Counted from the first letter of the stretch, positions 36,031 through 44,580 are shown. The stretch: 64,000 nucleotides of DNA from Rhizobium lentis (GCF_014200175.1 NZ_JACHBD010000012.1:62001-126000), one strand, 5' to 3'. Notes: generated by a model from the sequence alone, not told the origin. Made by a program: numbers and translations.

Positions 36031-38356
36031 AGGCTGTCGAGGACAGGCGGCTTTCGCGGGCAGCGAGCTTGGTACTCGGCTCGACATCCGGTCTGCCGAG
36101 CAAAAACCCCTGTACCTGCGCACAGCCTTCTTCGACGACGATCTGACGCTGTGTCTCGGTTTCGACGCCCTCCGTCACGACAGGCATGCCGAGACTGTGA
36201 CCGAGGCCGATGATCGCGCGCACGATCGAACGCGCCGCCGCGTCATGGTCCAGCATTCCGGTGAAGCTGCGGTCGACCTTGATCTTGTCGAAAGGGAAGG
36301 TTCGCAGGTTGGAAAGCGAGGAAAAACCGGTGCCGAAGTCATCCATGACGATGTGAACACCCAGACTGCGCAGACGCTGCAGCGTGGCCATCACGCGGTC
36401 GCGATCACGAATGAGAGCGGCCTCGGTGATCTCGATTTCCAGCCGGCCGGGCGCAAGCCCGGTTTCCTTGAGGATCGCCTCGATCCGCTCGCAAAGGTTT
36501 GGCAGCATGAACTGCACCGGCGAAACGTTGACGGCGATCCTCAGTGGATCCGGCCAGCGCGCGGCCTCTTTGCATGCCTGCTGCAGCACCCACTCGCCGA
36601 GCTGGACGATCGACCCGCTTTCCTCGGCGATCGGAATAAAGATATCCGGCTCGCTCAAGCCGTGGCCCGGCCGGTTCCAGCGCATCAAGGCCTCGTAACC
36701 GCTGATCTCGCCGCTCTGTGCATCGAGAACCGGCTGATAGCTGACATGGATCTGATTGCGGGTGACGGCGTGGCGCAGTTCGCTTTCGATCTGGCGGCGG
36801 GCTCGCGTGGCCTTGTCCATTTCCGCATTGAAGAAACAGGCCTTGCCGCGACCATCGTGCTTGACCCGATAGAGTGCGATATCGGCACTGTTGCAGATCT
36901 CGTCTGCATTGCTTCCGTCGGTCGGATAAAGAGCGATGCCGAGGCTGACGCCGACGGCGGTTGGGTCGCGCGCCATATCCATTTCGGCGGCGAATTCGTC
37001 GAGGATCGCGGCTGCGAGCTTCTGCGCGGCCGCCGGTTGCTGTCCGGCCGACTGAATGATGGCAAATTCATCGCCGCCGAGACGGGCGATCGTATCGCGT
37101 TCATCGGCCACACGACGCAGGATTGCGGCGACTTTGCAAAGAATGCGGTCGCCCTCAGCGTGGCCGAAAATATCGTTGACGGTCTTGAAGCGATCGAGAT
37201 CGATATAGAAAAGGGCAACCTCGCTGTTCTTTCCCTTGGCCATCTGCAGCGCCTGGCGGATGCGCTTGTCGAACATCGACCGGTTTGGAAGGTCGGTGAG
37301 AACATCGTGATGGGCTAGGTGTTCAATCATCTCCTCGGCCTGCCGGCGCTCGGTAAGATCGCGCACCGCCAGCACGTCGCAGTTGTGGCCACGATAGACG
37401 ATCCTGCTCGTGTTGACTTCGACGGCGATCTCCCGGCCGTTCCTGGTGTTGAGCAGCGTCTCGCCGTTCTGTCCCTGGACGGCGGTTAAGACCATGGAGG
37501 GCGCCTTGCCCGAGAGATCGGCAAGCTTCCAGCCGGAAAGGCCCTGAAAGCGTTCGTTGGTATCGATAATTCTGCCGTCGCGCAGGATCAGCAATCCTTC
37601 CTGCGACGCATTTGCGAGTCCCCGCAGGTCCGTCATGTGGCTTTCGACAAAAACAACGGCAATCGCGATCAGAATGAGAGCTGTGGCCGCCACCACGACG
37701 ATCGCGGCCAGCAGGCTGGTATCCAGCACCGTTGCCGGAACCTCTTTGCCGGGATCCGGCACGAGCGTGATGCTGGCCATCGAAATGAAGTGGAGTGCGC
37801 AGATCGCGAGGACGAAGGCAATCGAGGAGGTGAGGAGCCGTCTCAGTCCATTCAATTGGAAGAAGGCGTGGAAGGCAGTGCTCGACAGCAGCGCTCCCGC
37901 AAGCACGGCAGTTACGGTCATATACGGATCGTAGAGGATTTCCGCCTGTGTTTCGATCGCCTGCATGCCGGTCAAGTGCATCGAGGCGATGCCGAGCGCC
38001 ATCAGGACGCCGCCTTGGATGCGCGAAAACCTGCCCCGGCCTTGCGAAGCGACGAGGATTGCCGCCCACGAGGCGACCACCGACAAGACGAAGGAAAGCG
38101 CCGTCAGGCCCAGCTGGTAGCTGATCGGCATGCCGCCGTCATAGGCCAGCATCGCGATGAAATGGGTTGCCCATACGCCGGTGCCGAAGGCGAAAGCCGA
38201 CGCACCGATCCAAAGCTTGCGGCGTCCGGCATCGCATTCCTGGGCGCGGGAAAGCGGCAGCATCGCTGCCATTGCGCCGATCAGGCAGACAACGGCCGCC
38301 GCGAGCACCAGCCGCCAATCGTGATCGTCGCGAATACAAGTAATGACCGAAAACAT
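36029..38356 (-). CDS. MHYT-PAS-GGDEF-EAL cyclic-di-GMP protein
   Basis: A membrane-bound enzyme of about 775 residues for making and/or breaking cyclic-di-GMP. The first 220 residues are seven helices with MHYT motifs (THFIAML, MHLTGM, LHFISMASI), proposed to sense O2, CO or NO through copper. A PAS domain follows (about 235-340). Next is GGDEF with intact RLGGDEFAI, then EAL with intact YEALMRW, DDFGTGFSSL and KIDRS-like KVDRSF. Both enzymatic signatures look functional. The start at 38356 has GAGGGGCGAG upstream. Confidence 0.93.
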   Translation of the reverse strand: MFSVITCIRDDHDWRLVLAAAVVCLIGAMAAMLPLSRAQECDAGRRKLWIGASAFAFGTGVWATHFIAMLAYDGGMPISYQLGLTALSFVLSVVASWAAILVASQGRGRFSRIQGGVLMALGIASMHLTGMQAIETQAEILYDPYMTVTAVLAGALLSSTAFHAFFQLNGLRRLLTSSIAFVLAICALHFISMASITLVPDPGKEVPATVLDTSLLAAIVVVAATALILIAIAVVFVESHMTDLRGLANASQEGLLILRDGRIIDTNERFQGLSGWKLADLSGKAPSMVLTAVQGQNGETLLNTRNGREIAVEVNTSRIVYRGHNCDVLAVRDLTERRQAEEMIEHLAHHDVLTDLPNRSMFDKRIRQALQMAKGKNSEVALFYIDLDRFKTVNDIFGHAEGDRILCKVAAILRRVADERDTIARLGGDEFAIIQSAGQQPAAAQKLAAAILDEFAAEMDMARDPTAVGVSLGIALYPTDGSNADEICNSADIALYRVKHDGRGKACFFNAEMDKATRARRQIESELRHAVTRNQIHVSYQPVLDAQSGEISGYEALMRWNRPGHGLSEPDIFIPIAEESGSIVQLGEWVLQQACKEAARWPDPLRIAVNVSPVQFMLPNLCERIEAILKETGLAPGRLEIEITEAALIRDRDRVMATLQRLRSLGVHIVMDDFGTGFSSLSNLRTFPFDKIKVDRSFTGMLDHDAAARSIVRAIIGLGHSLGMPVVTEGVETETQRQIVVEEGCAQVQGFLLGRPDVEPSTKLAARESRLSSTA

Positions 38357-38569
38357 CTCGCCCCTCGTACAGCTGAATTTGGTCAAGTTAATTCGGTTGT
38401 GCTAAATAACCGTAAATTGAATTAGGATGTTCTTCTATAGAGTCCGACAAATCTTCCCGACACGGGTCCAGACCTGGTCACTTTCGCCACGCCCACTTTT
38501 GCTTTTTCCGCCTCGCCTGCCCTGCTGGTTTGGTCTATCGTCCGGCCGAATTTCAAAAAGGAGTCGAAA

Positions 38570-39958
38570 ATGACGGATGTACAACAGGTGCTTGCACGCG
38601 CGGATCAGAACCTTTCCTCGAGTCTCGAAAAGCTGTTCGAGCTTCTGCGCATCCAGTCGATTTCCACGGATCCCGCCTTCAAGGCGGAATGCCGGAAAGC
38701 CGCCGAATGGCTGGTCGCCTATCTCCAGGGCATCGGCTTTTCCGCTTCGGTGCGTGACACGCCCGGCCATCCGATGGTGGTCGCCCACCATGCCGGGGCC
38801 TCCGCCGATGCGCCGCATGTGCTGTTCTACGGCCATTACGACGTGCAGCCGGTCGATCCGATCGAGCTCTGGGAAAACGATCCGTTCGAGCCGTCGATCA
38901 AGGATATCGGCGAGGGCCGCAAGATTCTGACCGGCCGTGGCACATCGGATGACAAGGGCCAGCTGATGACCTTCGTCGAAGCCTGCCGCGCCTATAAGGA
39001 GATCAACGGCGCGCTTCCCTGCCGCATCACCATTCTCTTCGAGGGCGAGGAGGAATCGGGCTCGCCGTCGTTGAAACCTTTCCTCGAAGCCAATGCCGCC
39101 GAGCTGAAGGCCGACTATGCGCTTGTCTGCGATACCGGCATGTGGGACCGCGACACGCCGGCAATCGCCGCGGCGCTGCGAGGCCTCGTCGGCGAAGAGG
39201 TGGTCGTGACCGCCGCCGACCGCGATCTGCATTCCGGTCTTTTCGGCGGCGCGGCAGCAAATCCGATCCATATTCTGGTCGAGACGCTTGCCGGCCTGCA
39301 CGACGAGACGGGGCGCGTCACGCTTGGCGGCTTCTATGACGGTGTCGAGGAGACGCCCGACAACATCAAGGCGTCATGGGAGACACTCGGCAAGAGCGCG
39401 GAAAAATTCCTCGGCGAAGTCGGCCTGTCCATTCCCTCCGGCGAGAAGGGCCGCTCGGTGCTTGAACTGACCTGGGCGCGGCCGACCGCCGAAGTCAACG
39501 GCATCTGGGGCGGATATACCGGCGAAGGCTTCAAGACGGTGATCGCCGCCAAGGCCTCGGCAAAGGTTTCGTTCCGGCTCGTCGGGACCCAGGATCCGAC
39601 CGCCATTCGCGAGGCTTTCCGCAGCTATGTCAGGTCGAAAATTCCGGCCGACTGCTCGGTCGAATTTCATCCGCATGGCGGCTCGCCGGCGATTCATCTC
39701 TCCTATGACTCGCCTCTGCTGACCAAGGCAAAGACGGCGCTTTCCGATGAATGGCCGAAACCCGCCATCGTCATCGGCATGGGCGGCTCGATCCCGATCG
39801 TCGGCGACTTCCAGAAGATGCTCGGTATGGAATCACTGCTCGTCGGCTTCGGCCTCAGCGACGACCGCATCCATTCGCCGAACGAAAAATACGAGCTTGT
39901 CTCCTATCACAAGGGCATCCGCTCCTGGGTGCGGATTCTTCAGGCCCTTGCCGCCTGA
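38570..39958 (+). CDS. M20-family metallopeptidase (dipeptidase)
   Basis: A cytosolic zinc peptidase of 462 residues in the M20 (ArgE/DapE/CPG2) superfamily, closest to the dipeptidase branch. Metal ligands are visible in LFYGHYDVQPVDP (His), GRGTSDDKGQLM (Asp), FEGEEESGSPS (Glu pair) and CDTGMW, plus a late GMGGSIPIV. The dimerisation lid is residues about 205-325. Substrate not predictable from sequence. AAGGAG lies before the ATG. A bidirectional terminator follows. Confidence 0.9.
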   Translation: MTDVQQVLARADQNLSSSLEKLFELLRIQSISTDPAFKAECRKAAEWLVAYLQGIGFSASVRDTPGHPMVVAHHAGASADAPHVLFYGHYDVQPVDPIELWENDPFEPSIKDIGEGRKILTGRGTSDDKGQLMTFVEACRAYKEINGALPCRITILFEGEEESGSPSLKPFLEANAAELKADYALVCDTGMWDRDTPAIAAALRGLVGEEVVVTAADRDLHSGLFGGAAANPIHILVETLAGLHDETGRVTLGGFYDGVEETPDNIKASWETLGKSAEKFLGEVGLSIPSGEKGRSVLELTWARPTAEVNGIWGGYTGEGFKTVIAAKASAKVSFRLVGTQDPTAIREAFRSYVRSKIPADCSVEFHPHGGSPAIHLSYDSPLLTKAKTALSDEWPKPAIVIGMGGSIPIVGDFQKMLGMESLLVGFGLSDDRIHSPNEKYELVSYHKGIRSWVRILQALAA

Positions 39959-40001
39959 GAGAGACTGGCGCGTCCCACGCAGCACGAATAATGGCGACAA
40001 C

Positions 40002-40027
40002 AAAAAGGCCGGTTCAAACCGGCCTTT
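40002..40027. terminator. Bidirectional intrinsic terminator
   Basis: AAAGGCCGGTT and AACCGGCC form a strong hairpin with a T-run (TTTTTG) on the minus strand and CTTTC on the plus. It ends the M20 peptidase transcript and, on the minus strand, the putative sRNA at 40002-40105. Confidence 0.85.
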
Positions 40028-40105
40028 CGTCATCCGTGCGTCTCAGTGCCAGTTCATCCGTGGTCAAGGAGAAAGCGGTATTGCAATGAGACTGCCTTCG
40101 AAAGG
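40002..40105 (-). ncRNA. Putative sRNA with conserved 20-nt core (copy 1)
   Basis: The minus strand from about 40105 down to the terminator can fold with GTCTCA (40093-40088) pairing to TGAGAC (40045-40040). This displays a loop that contains TGACCACGGATGAACTGGCA (40066-40047). The same 20 bases recur on the plus strand at 54575-54594, also shortly before a strong terminator. Ends are estimates. A coding reading of this core (LTTDELA) also exists but has no clear start or ribosome site. Confidence 0.5.
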
Positions 40106-40121
40106 TTAACGAGCGGTTAAC
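40106..40121. promoter_or_regulatory. CtrA-type box
   Basis: TTAA (40106-40109), seven bases, TTAAC (40117-40121): a perfect match to the TTAA-N7-TTAAC site of the alphaproteobacterial cell-cycle regulator CtrA, readable on both strands. It sits at the presumed promoter of the minus-strand sRNA and 226 bases before the SH3 gene. Confidence 0.6.
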
Positions 40122-40276
40122 GACACTTGCACAAGCGTCTTCCCGATCGAGAACACCATATCGCATCACAAAATCCCCCCCGTTCAAGCTGCGTTCATCG
40201 CGATCTCAGTATAAGCCTTTGAAAGACAAGAAAATGGTGACGCCCTAACAAATGCCGGCGATCGCTCTATCTTTGC

Positions 40277-40291
40277 GCATATGGCATATGC
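40277..40291. promoter_or_regulatory. Perfect dyad upstream of the SH3 gene
   Basis: GCATATG and CATATGC flank a single G. The dyad lies about 55 bases before the GTG start at 40347 and could be an operator. The rest of 40122-40276 shows nothing further. Confidence 0.4.
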
Positions 40292-40346
40292 CTCAAAGAA
40301 ACGCAGCCAAGGGCTGCTGAAAACACGCCAACGAGGAGTGAGAAGC

Positions 40347-41012
40347 GTGAAAAACCTCATCGTCAAGATCGCCGCGGCCGCGCTGCTTGTGCTGGCTCCG
40401 GCAATAGCACAGGCCGCCGAGGGTTACTCGACGGCGAATGTCAACATGCGTGCGGGACCAAGCACGCGCTATCCCGCCGTCGCAGTCATCCCCGCCGGCT
40501 CTTCCGTCGAAATCCGTGGATGTCTTTCCAATGTCAATTGGTGCGACGTCGAATTCTATGGCGGCCGCGGCTGGGTTTCCGGCCAGTATGTGCAGGCCGT
40601 CTACCAGCAACGCCGTGTCTATGTCGGTCCGCAATATTACCGTCCGTTGGGCATTCCGATGGTTACCTTCAGCGTCGGCAATTATTGGGACCGCTACTAC
40701 CGTGGCCGCGATTTCTATCGCGAGCGTGACCGCTGGAGCCGCGGCCCGGACTATTATTACCGCGACCGCGACTACCGAGAGCGGGATTACCGGCCGCGGG
40801 AGTATCGGGATCGGGATCGTGACCGCGACCGGCGCGACGATGCCCGCAGGGAGGAACGCCGCAGAGAGGTCCGCAGGGATGACGACAACAGGAGTTCGGA
40901 TTTCCGTGATCTGCCGCAGTTCAGGGGCGGAAAGGCCGATACCTATAACCGGCCGGACCCCAGGGCTTCGCCCTTTGTCTGCCGCCCGGGCGATCCGTCC
41001 TGCGACAACTGA
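40347..41012 (+). CDS. Secreted SH3-domain protein with Arg/Asp/Tyr-rich tail
   Basis: The 221 residues start with a signal peptide (about 1-22, AAAALLVLAPAIAQA before AEGYS). A bacterial SH3b domain follows (about 24-85: YSTANVNMRAGPSTRYPAV, then GRGWVSGQYVQ), of the sort that binds cell-wall peptides. The second half is low-complexity, rich in Arg, Asp and Tyr (RDYRERDYRPREYRDRDRD), and should be disordered. Two Cys pairs lie in CLSNVNWC and CRPGDPSC. The GTG start has GAGGAG upstream. Likely a periplasmic envelope protein. Confidence 0.85.
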   Translation: MKNLIVKIAAAALLVLAPAIAQAAEGYSTANVNMRAGPSTRYPAVAVIPAGSSVEIRGCLSNVNWCDVEFYGGRGWVSGQYVQAVYQQRRVYVGPQYYRPLGIPMVTFSVGNYWDRYYRGRDFYRERDRWSRGPDYYYRDRDYRERDYRPREYRDRDRDRDRRDDARREERRREVRRDDDNRSSDFRDLPQFRGGKADTYNRPDPRASPFVCRPGDPSCDN

Positions 41013-41020
41013 AATATCGA

Positions 41021-41045
41021 GGGCGGCAGCAATGCCGCCCTTTCT
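41021..41045 (+). terminator. Intrinsic terminator of the SH3 gene
   Basis: GGGCGGC and GCCGCCC pair across AGCAAT and are followed by TTTCT, 9 bases after the stop codon. Confidence 0.8.
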
Positions 41046-41078
41046 GCATAGACGGGTCCAATGCGACAGCAGTGCCAG

Positions 41079-41183
41079 AAAAAGCCCGGCGCTCCTTGGG
41101 GGGATGCACCGGGCCTGATGTCGATCGGCCGCGTTGAGGGGAGACGGCCGATCTAGGCGGGACGTGAGGGGGTGTCCCGCTGC
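41079..41183 (-). ncRNA. Cuckoo-like sRNA with three C-loop hairpins
   Basis: Read on the minus strand there are three consecutive stems: GCGGGAC/GTCCCGC (41180-41157), GATCGGCCG/CGGCCGATC (41153-41123) and GCCCGG/CCGGGC (41114-41084). Their loops contain ACCCCCUCAC, UCUCCCCUCA and AUCCCCCCAA. The last stem is followed by TTTTTCT, making it an intrinsic terminator. Loops rich in CCCC or CUCC can pair with Shine-Dalgarno sequences, the hallmark of the rhizobial cuckoo RNAs. The length is about 105 nt. A GGAAC-type promoter precedes it. Confidence 0.72.
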
Positions 41184-41189
41184 TCAATA

Positions 41190-41214
41190 AACAATCGTCG
41201 AGCCTATTGGTTCC
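41190..41214 (-). promoter_or_regulatory. EcfG/RpoE2-like promoter of the cuckoo-like sRNA
   Basis: On the minus strand GGAAC (41214-41210), 16 bases, TGTT (41193-41190), equal to GGAAC-N18-TT. This fits the general stress response sigma factor consensus of rhizobia. The predicted start, a few bases downstream, falls right before the first hairpin. Confidence 0.6.
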
Positions 41215-41488
41215 ACCCTGCGCATAATTCGTTAAATCAGAAATCGCATTTGATCGATGCAACGTGTCTCTGGTCCCGCATGTCGCCGCGAAAGGCGATC
41301 CGCAAAGGGCGCGATCTGCCGACCTCAGCGGGCGTGACGAAGAGCAGCGAGGCAGCGGCGGGAAGCCTTGGTCCGCGCGAGGTCCCCGACAATTCGCTGT
41401 GAGTGCGTGTCGCTCTTGTTTTGCCGGGTTGCTTATAGCAATTTGCGGTATTGCGGATCGATCTTGATCCGTTCGAGGCTGGAACCTG

Positions 41489-41722
41489 ATGACGCAAGAC
41501 CACTTGGCTTTGTTCGGGCTGTTCGGCCCTCGGGCGGCCGCCACGGATGTTAGCCTCTGGCATAAATACAACCCCATCCTTCCTGTCCGCCTGACTGATG
41601 GAGCAAGCCTCAACCCTTCAGGCCAGATCTGGCGCCGCTTTTATCTGGGCGAGTGGGAATATAAGCAGGATCCGGAAACGCCGGACGATTGCGAAGCCGC
41701 CAATGTTGAAGAAACGATTTAA
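41489..41722 (+). CDS. Small hypothetical protein
   Basis: The 77 residues include WHKYNPILPVRLTDGAS and IWRRFYLGEWEYKQDPETPD, which look protein-like (aromatic-rich, then acidic). I recognise no family. GAGG lies about 10 bases upstream. The rest of 41215-41971 has no other gene. Its base composition is less GC-rich than its neighbours, so this region is poorly constrained and the gene is uncertain. Confidence 0.35.
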   Translation: MTQDHLALFGLFGPRAAATDVSLWHKYNPILPVRLTDGASLNPSGQIWRRFYLGEWEYKQDPETPDDCEAANVEETI

Positions 41723-41755
41723 CGCGAGGCAGCGCGACGTCGTGTTTGTCAGGCT

Positions 41756-41770
41756 TTAACACCCCGTTAA
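41756..41770. promoter_or_regulatory. CtrA-like box upstream of the class A PBP gene
   Basis: TTAA, seven bases, TTAA (with A in place of the final C of the consensus). It lies about 200 bases before the penicillin-binding protein gene. One base short of the perfect site, so chance is possible. Confidence 0.35.
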
Positions 41771-41819
41771 ATCGCCGCAATTAAAGTTCAACCGGATGAT
41801 CGCGTCGCCCGCTGCATCG

Positions 41820-41915
41820 TTCCTTGAACCGAAATCGGTTGAAGGCAAGATCACGCAGCCCTTCAAAGTGCTGCAGCGTTCTTTGCGCGTCCGGAAGGAC
41901 ACGAGGCGCTGCAGG
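41820..41915. repeat. Palindromic intergenic repeat before the PBP gene
   Basis: CCTTGAACCG (41822-41831) pairs with CGGTTGAAGG (41836-41845) with one mismatch. CTGCAGCG (41871-41878) pairs with CGCTGCAG (41907-41914), with GCGCGTCC/GGACACGA inside. The second palindrome (CTTCAAAGTGCTGCAGCG...GGCGCTGCAG) resembles a common rhizobial intergenic element. Confidence 0.6.
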
Positions 41916-41971
41916 GGCGCCGTTATGCGAAGTGGGCTTCGCGATCGAACAGGGGATGCGACCGGTCGGCA

Positions 41972-44299
41972 ATGGCAGGCAGAGGCAGATCAAGCGACAG
42001 AATAGAACCGTCCTTCAGCGGCCGCCCGGTCCGCGACGATGACGAATTTTCGCTCGATGCCGATGACCGCGTCGTCGGCAGCAGATCGGCGCGGCGCGGC
42101 GGTTCCAGACCTCCAGCGCAGCGTGCCGCCCGCCAGCGGCGGCGCGAGCCGCGCGAGCGTGAAGGCGGCGGCTTTTTCGGCTTTCTGCGCCGTGCGGTCT
42201 ATTGGTGCGTCGTGCTTTTCATCTGGGCCGGCATCGGCGTTGCCGGGCTTGTGGTCTATTATGGTTCGCGTATGCCGAGCGCCAGCACATGGGCAATTCC
42301 CGAGCGGCCGCCGAACGTCAAGATCACCGCCGTCGACGGCAGCGTCATCGCCAATCGCGGCGCCACCGGCGGTGAGGCGCTATCGCTCGAAAACATGTCG
42401 CCCTATATTCCCGAGGCCGTTATCGCCATCGAAGATCGGCGTTTTTATTCGCATTTCGGCGTCGATCCGCTCGGCCTCGGCCGGGCGATCGTCACCAATT
42501 TTACGGCCGGCCACATGGTGCAGGGCGGCTCGACGCTGACGCAGCAGCTTGCCAAGAACCTCTTCCTCTCTCCCGAGAGAACGCTGGAGCGCAAGGTGCA
42601 AGAGGTACTGCTCGCCCTCTGGTTGGAGCAGAAATACACCAAGGACCAGATCCTTGCGATGTATCTCAATCGTGTGTTCTTCGGATCGAACGCCTATGGC
42701 GTCGAAGCGGCGTCACGCCGCTACTTCAACAAATCGGCGCGCGACGTGAACCTTGGCGAGGCCGCGGTGCTGGCCGGCCTGCTCAAGGCGCCGTCGCGGC
42801 TTTCGCCGGCCCGCGACGCCGAAGCCGCGAACGCACGCGCCCAGCTCGTGCTCGCGGCGATGCGCGAACAGGGTTTCATCACCGATTCCGAGGTCAAGAC
42901 CGCGATGTCGCAGACCCCGGCTTCGGCCAAGAGTTACTGGTCGGGCGCCGGACATTATGTCGCCGACATGGTGATGGATGAACTGCCGGGCCTGATCGGC
43001 GACGTCAAGGAAGACGTCATCGTCGATACGACCATCGACAAGTCATTGGAAAAAAAGGCCGAGCAATCGCTGGTCGATGTGCTCGACAAGGAAGGCGGCA
43101 AGCTCGACGCCTCGCAGGCAGCACTCGTCTCGATCGATGGCACCGGCGCAATCCGGGCGCTGGTCGGCGGCCGGGACTATGCAACGAGCCAGTTCAACCG
43201 CGCCGTCAAGGCCAAACGCCAGCCGGGATCCTCGTTCAAGCCTTTCGTCTATGCCGCAGCGCTGGAAAAGGGGCTGACGCCCTTTTCGGTGTTCAACGAC
43301 GCGCCGATCCGCATCGGCGACTGGACGCCGGAGAATTACGAGAAGAAATACAATGGCGAAGTGACGCTTGCCACGGCGCTTTCCAAGTCGCTGAACACGG
43401 TTGCCGCGCAGCTGGTGATGTATGACGGGCCCGACCAGGTGATCAAGCTTGCCCATCGGCTCGGCATCGAAAGCGAGCTGCAGCCGAACGCCTCGATTGC
43501 GCTCGGCACGTCGGAAGTGTCGCTGATGGAGCTCACCGCCTCCTATGCCGCCTTCATGAACGGCGGCTACAAGGCGACGCCGCACGTCATCCGCCGGGTG
43601 ACGACCGCAGACGGCAAGGTTCTTTACGAAAATACCTATGACAGCCCGCCGCGTGTGCTGTCAGAGCAGATCGCCGCCGAGATGGACGCGATGATGATGG
43701 GCGTCATCGACAACGGCACCGGCAAGAGCGCCAAGATCCCCGGCTGGCAGGCGGCGGGGAAGACAGGCACGACGCAGAATTCACGCGACGCGCTCTTCGT
43801 CGGCTTCACCAGCAACCTCACGACAGGCGTCTGGTTCGGCAATGACGACGGCAAGCCGATGAAGAAGGTGACCGGCGGCGGCCTGCCGGCCAAGGCCTGG
43901 AAGGAATTCATGATCGCCGCCCACAAGGGTCTTTCGCCGGCGCCGCTCTTCGGCAACGGCCAGCTGATCGGCGATCAGAACAGCGGCCAGCCGATGGCGC
44001 AGACGGCACCGGACGGCGGGCAGCCGGTCACGGCCGAAGCGCCGCCATCCACCACGATCGGCGGCATCATTTCCGGTGTCTTCGGTGGTAACGAGAATGC
44101 CAACCGCTATCCGCAGGCGCCCGTCCGGCAGCAAACCGCGCTGTCAGGAAACGGTCCGGTTCCGCCTGCCGACATTGCCGAAGGCGACGGGGGCGGGTAC
44201 GGAAACGTGGTGCCGCCCGGCGATGTCGGGGCGCCGCAGACGACCTCTTCCGTGCAGCCGCGACGCACCACCCTGCTCGATTTGATCATGGGCCAGTGA
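41972..44299 (+). CDS. Class A penicillin-binding protein (PBP1a family)
   Basis: A bifunctional peptidoglycan synthase of 775 residues. It has a basic cytoplasmic N-terminus (about 1-70), one membrane helix (VYWCVVLFIWAGIGVAGLVV), and a GT51 glycosyltransferase with AIEDRRFYSHFGVDP and GGSTLTQQLAKN. The transpeptidase has SSFK (RQPGSSFKPF), SLN (SKSLNTV) and KTG (AGKTGTTQNSRD), all intact. A Pro/Gly-rich tail of about 110 residues follows. The ATG at 41972 lacks a clear ribosome site, so the exact start is uncertain. Confidence 0.92.
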   Translation: MAGRGRSSDRIEPSFSGRPVRDDDEFSLDADDRVVGSRSARRGGSRPPAQRAARQRRREPREREGGGFFGFLRRAVYWCVVLFIWAGIGVAGLVVYYGSRMPSASTWAIPERPPNVKITAVDGSVIANRGATGGEALSLENMSPYIPEAVIAIEDRRFYSHFGVDPLGLGRAIVTNFTAGHMVQGGSTLTQQLAKNLFLSPERTLERKVQEVLLALWLEQKYTKDQILAMYLNRVFFGSNAYGVEAASRRYFNKSARDVNLGEAAVLAGLLKAPSRLSPARDAEAANARAQLVLAAMREQGFITDSEVKTAMSQTPASAKSYWSGAGHYVADMVMDELPGLIGDVKEDVIVDTTIDKSLEKKAEQSLVDVLDKEGGKLDASQAALVSIDGTGAIRALVGGRDYATSQFNRAVKAKRQPGSSFKPFVYAAALEKGLTPFSVFNDAPIRIGDWTPENYEKKYNGEVTLATALSKSLNTVAAQLVMYDGPDQVIKLAHRLGIESELQPNASIALGTSEVSLMELTASYAAFMNGGYKATPHVIRRVTTADGKVLYENTYDSPPRVLSEQIAAEMDAMMMGVIDNGTGKSAKIPGWQAAGKTGTTQNSRDALFVGFTSNLTTGVWFGNDDGKPMKKVTGGGLPAKAWKEFMIAAHKGLSPAPLFGNGQLIGDQNSGQPMAQTAPDGGQPVTAEAPPSTTIGGIISGVFGGNENANRYPQAPVRQQTALSGNGPVPPADIAEGDGGGYGNVVPPGDVGAPQTTSSVQPRRTTLLDLIMGQ

Positions 44300-44336
44300 G
44301 AACCTTGCGGTATACCCGGCGCAAGGCTGATCCCTT

Positions 44337-44402
44337 AAAGTGGAGCGCGTTCTTCCAGTCGCAAAACCGCTGTACATTCTGCGGGACGTACTCAGAAATC
44401 AG
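44337..44402. repeat. Degenerate partial repeat upstream of dnaK
   Basis: AAGTGGAGCGCGTTCTTCCAG followed by TCGCAAAACCGCTGTACATT and GCGGGACGTACT resembles the second half of the mosaic repeat at 35930-36030. The stem arm is decayed. The rest of 44300-44494 holds no gene. Confidence 0.4.
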
Positions 44403-44494
44403 CCGCTTTCCTGATATGGACGGACCTCTTTCCCGGCGACCGGCAAAATTGGAGACAACACATTCGTTTTGCTGGATTCCTGGCGATTTCCCGC

Positions 44495-44522
44495 CTTGCA
44501 GTCCAGAAAACCGCTCCTTATA
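44495..44522 (+). promoter_or_regulatory. RpoH-type promoter of dnaK
   Basis: CTTGCA (44495-44500), 16 bases, CTTATA (44517-44522), close to the alphaproteobacterial heat-shock sigma consensus. The transcript would have a leader of about 110 bases. I see no CIRCE element. Confidence 0.6.
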
Positions 44523-44580
44523 TACGCCGCATCACCGCAATCACGATTGCGTAATCTTAAGTAGACCCATCCCGTAAGGG

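Noticed and set aside
41013..41971. Further short coding frames between the SH3 and PBP genes
   Set aside because: Apart from 41489-41722 they are Arg/Ser-rich, lack ribosome sites, and overlap RNA hairpins or repeats.
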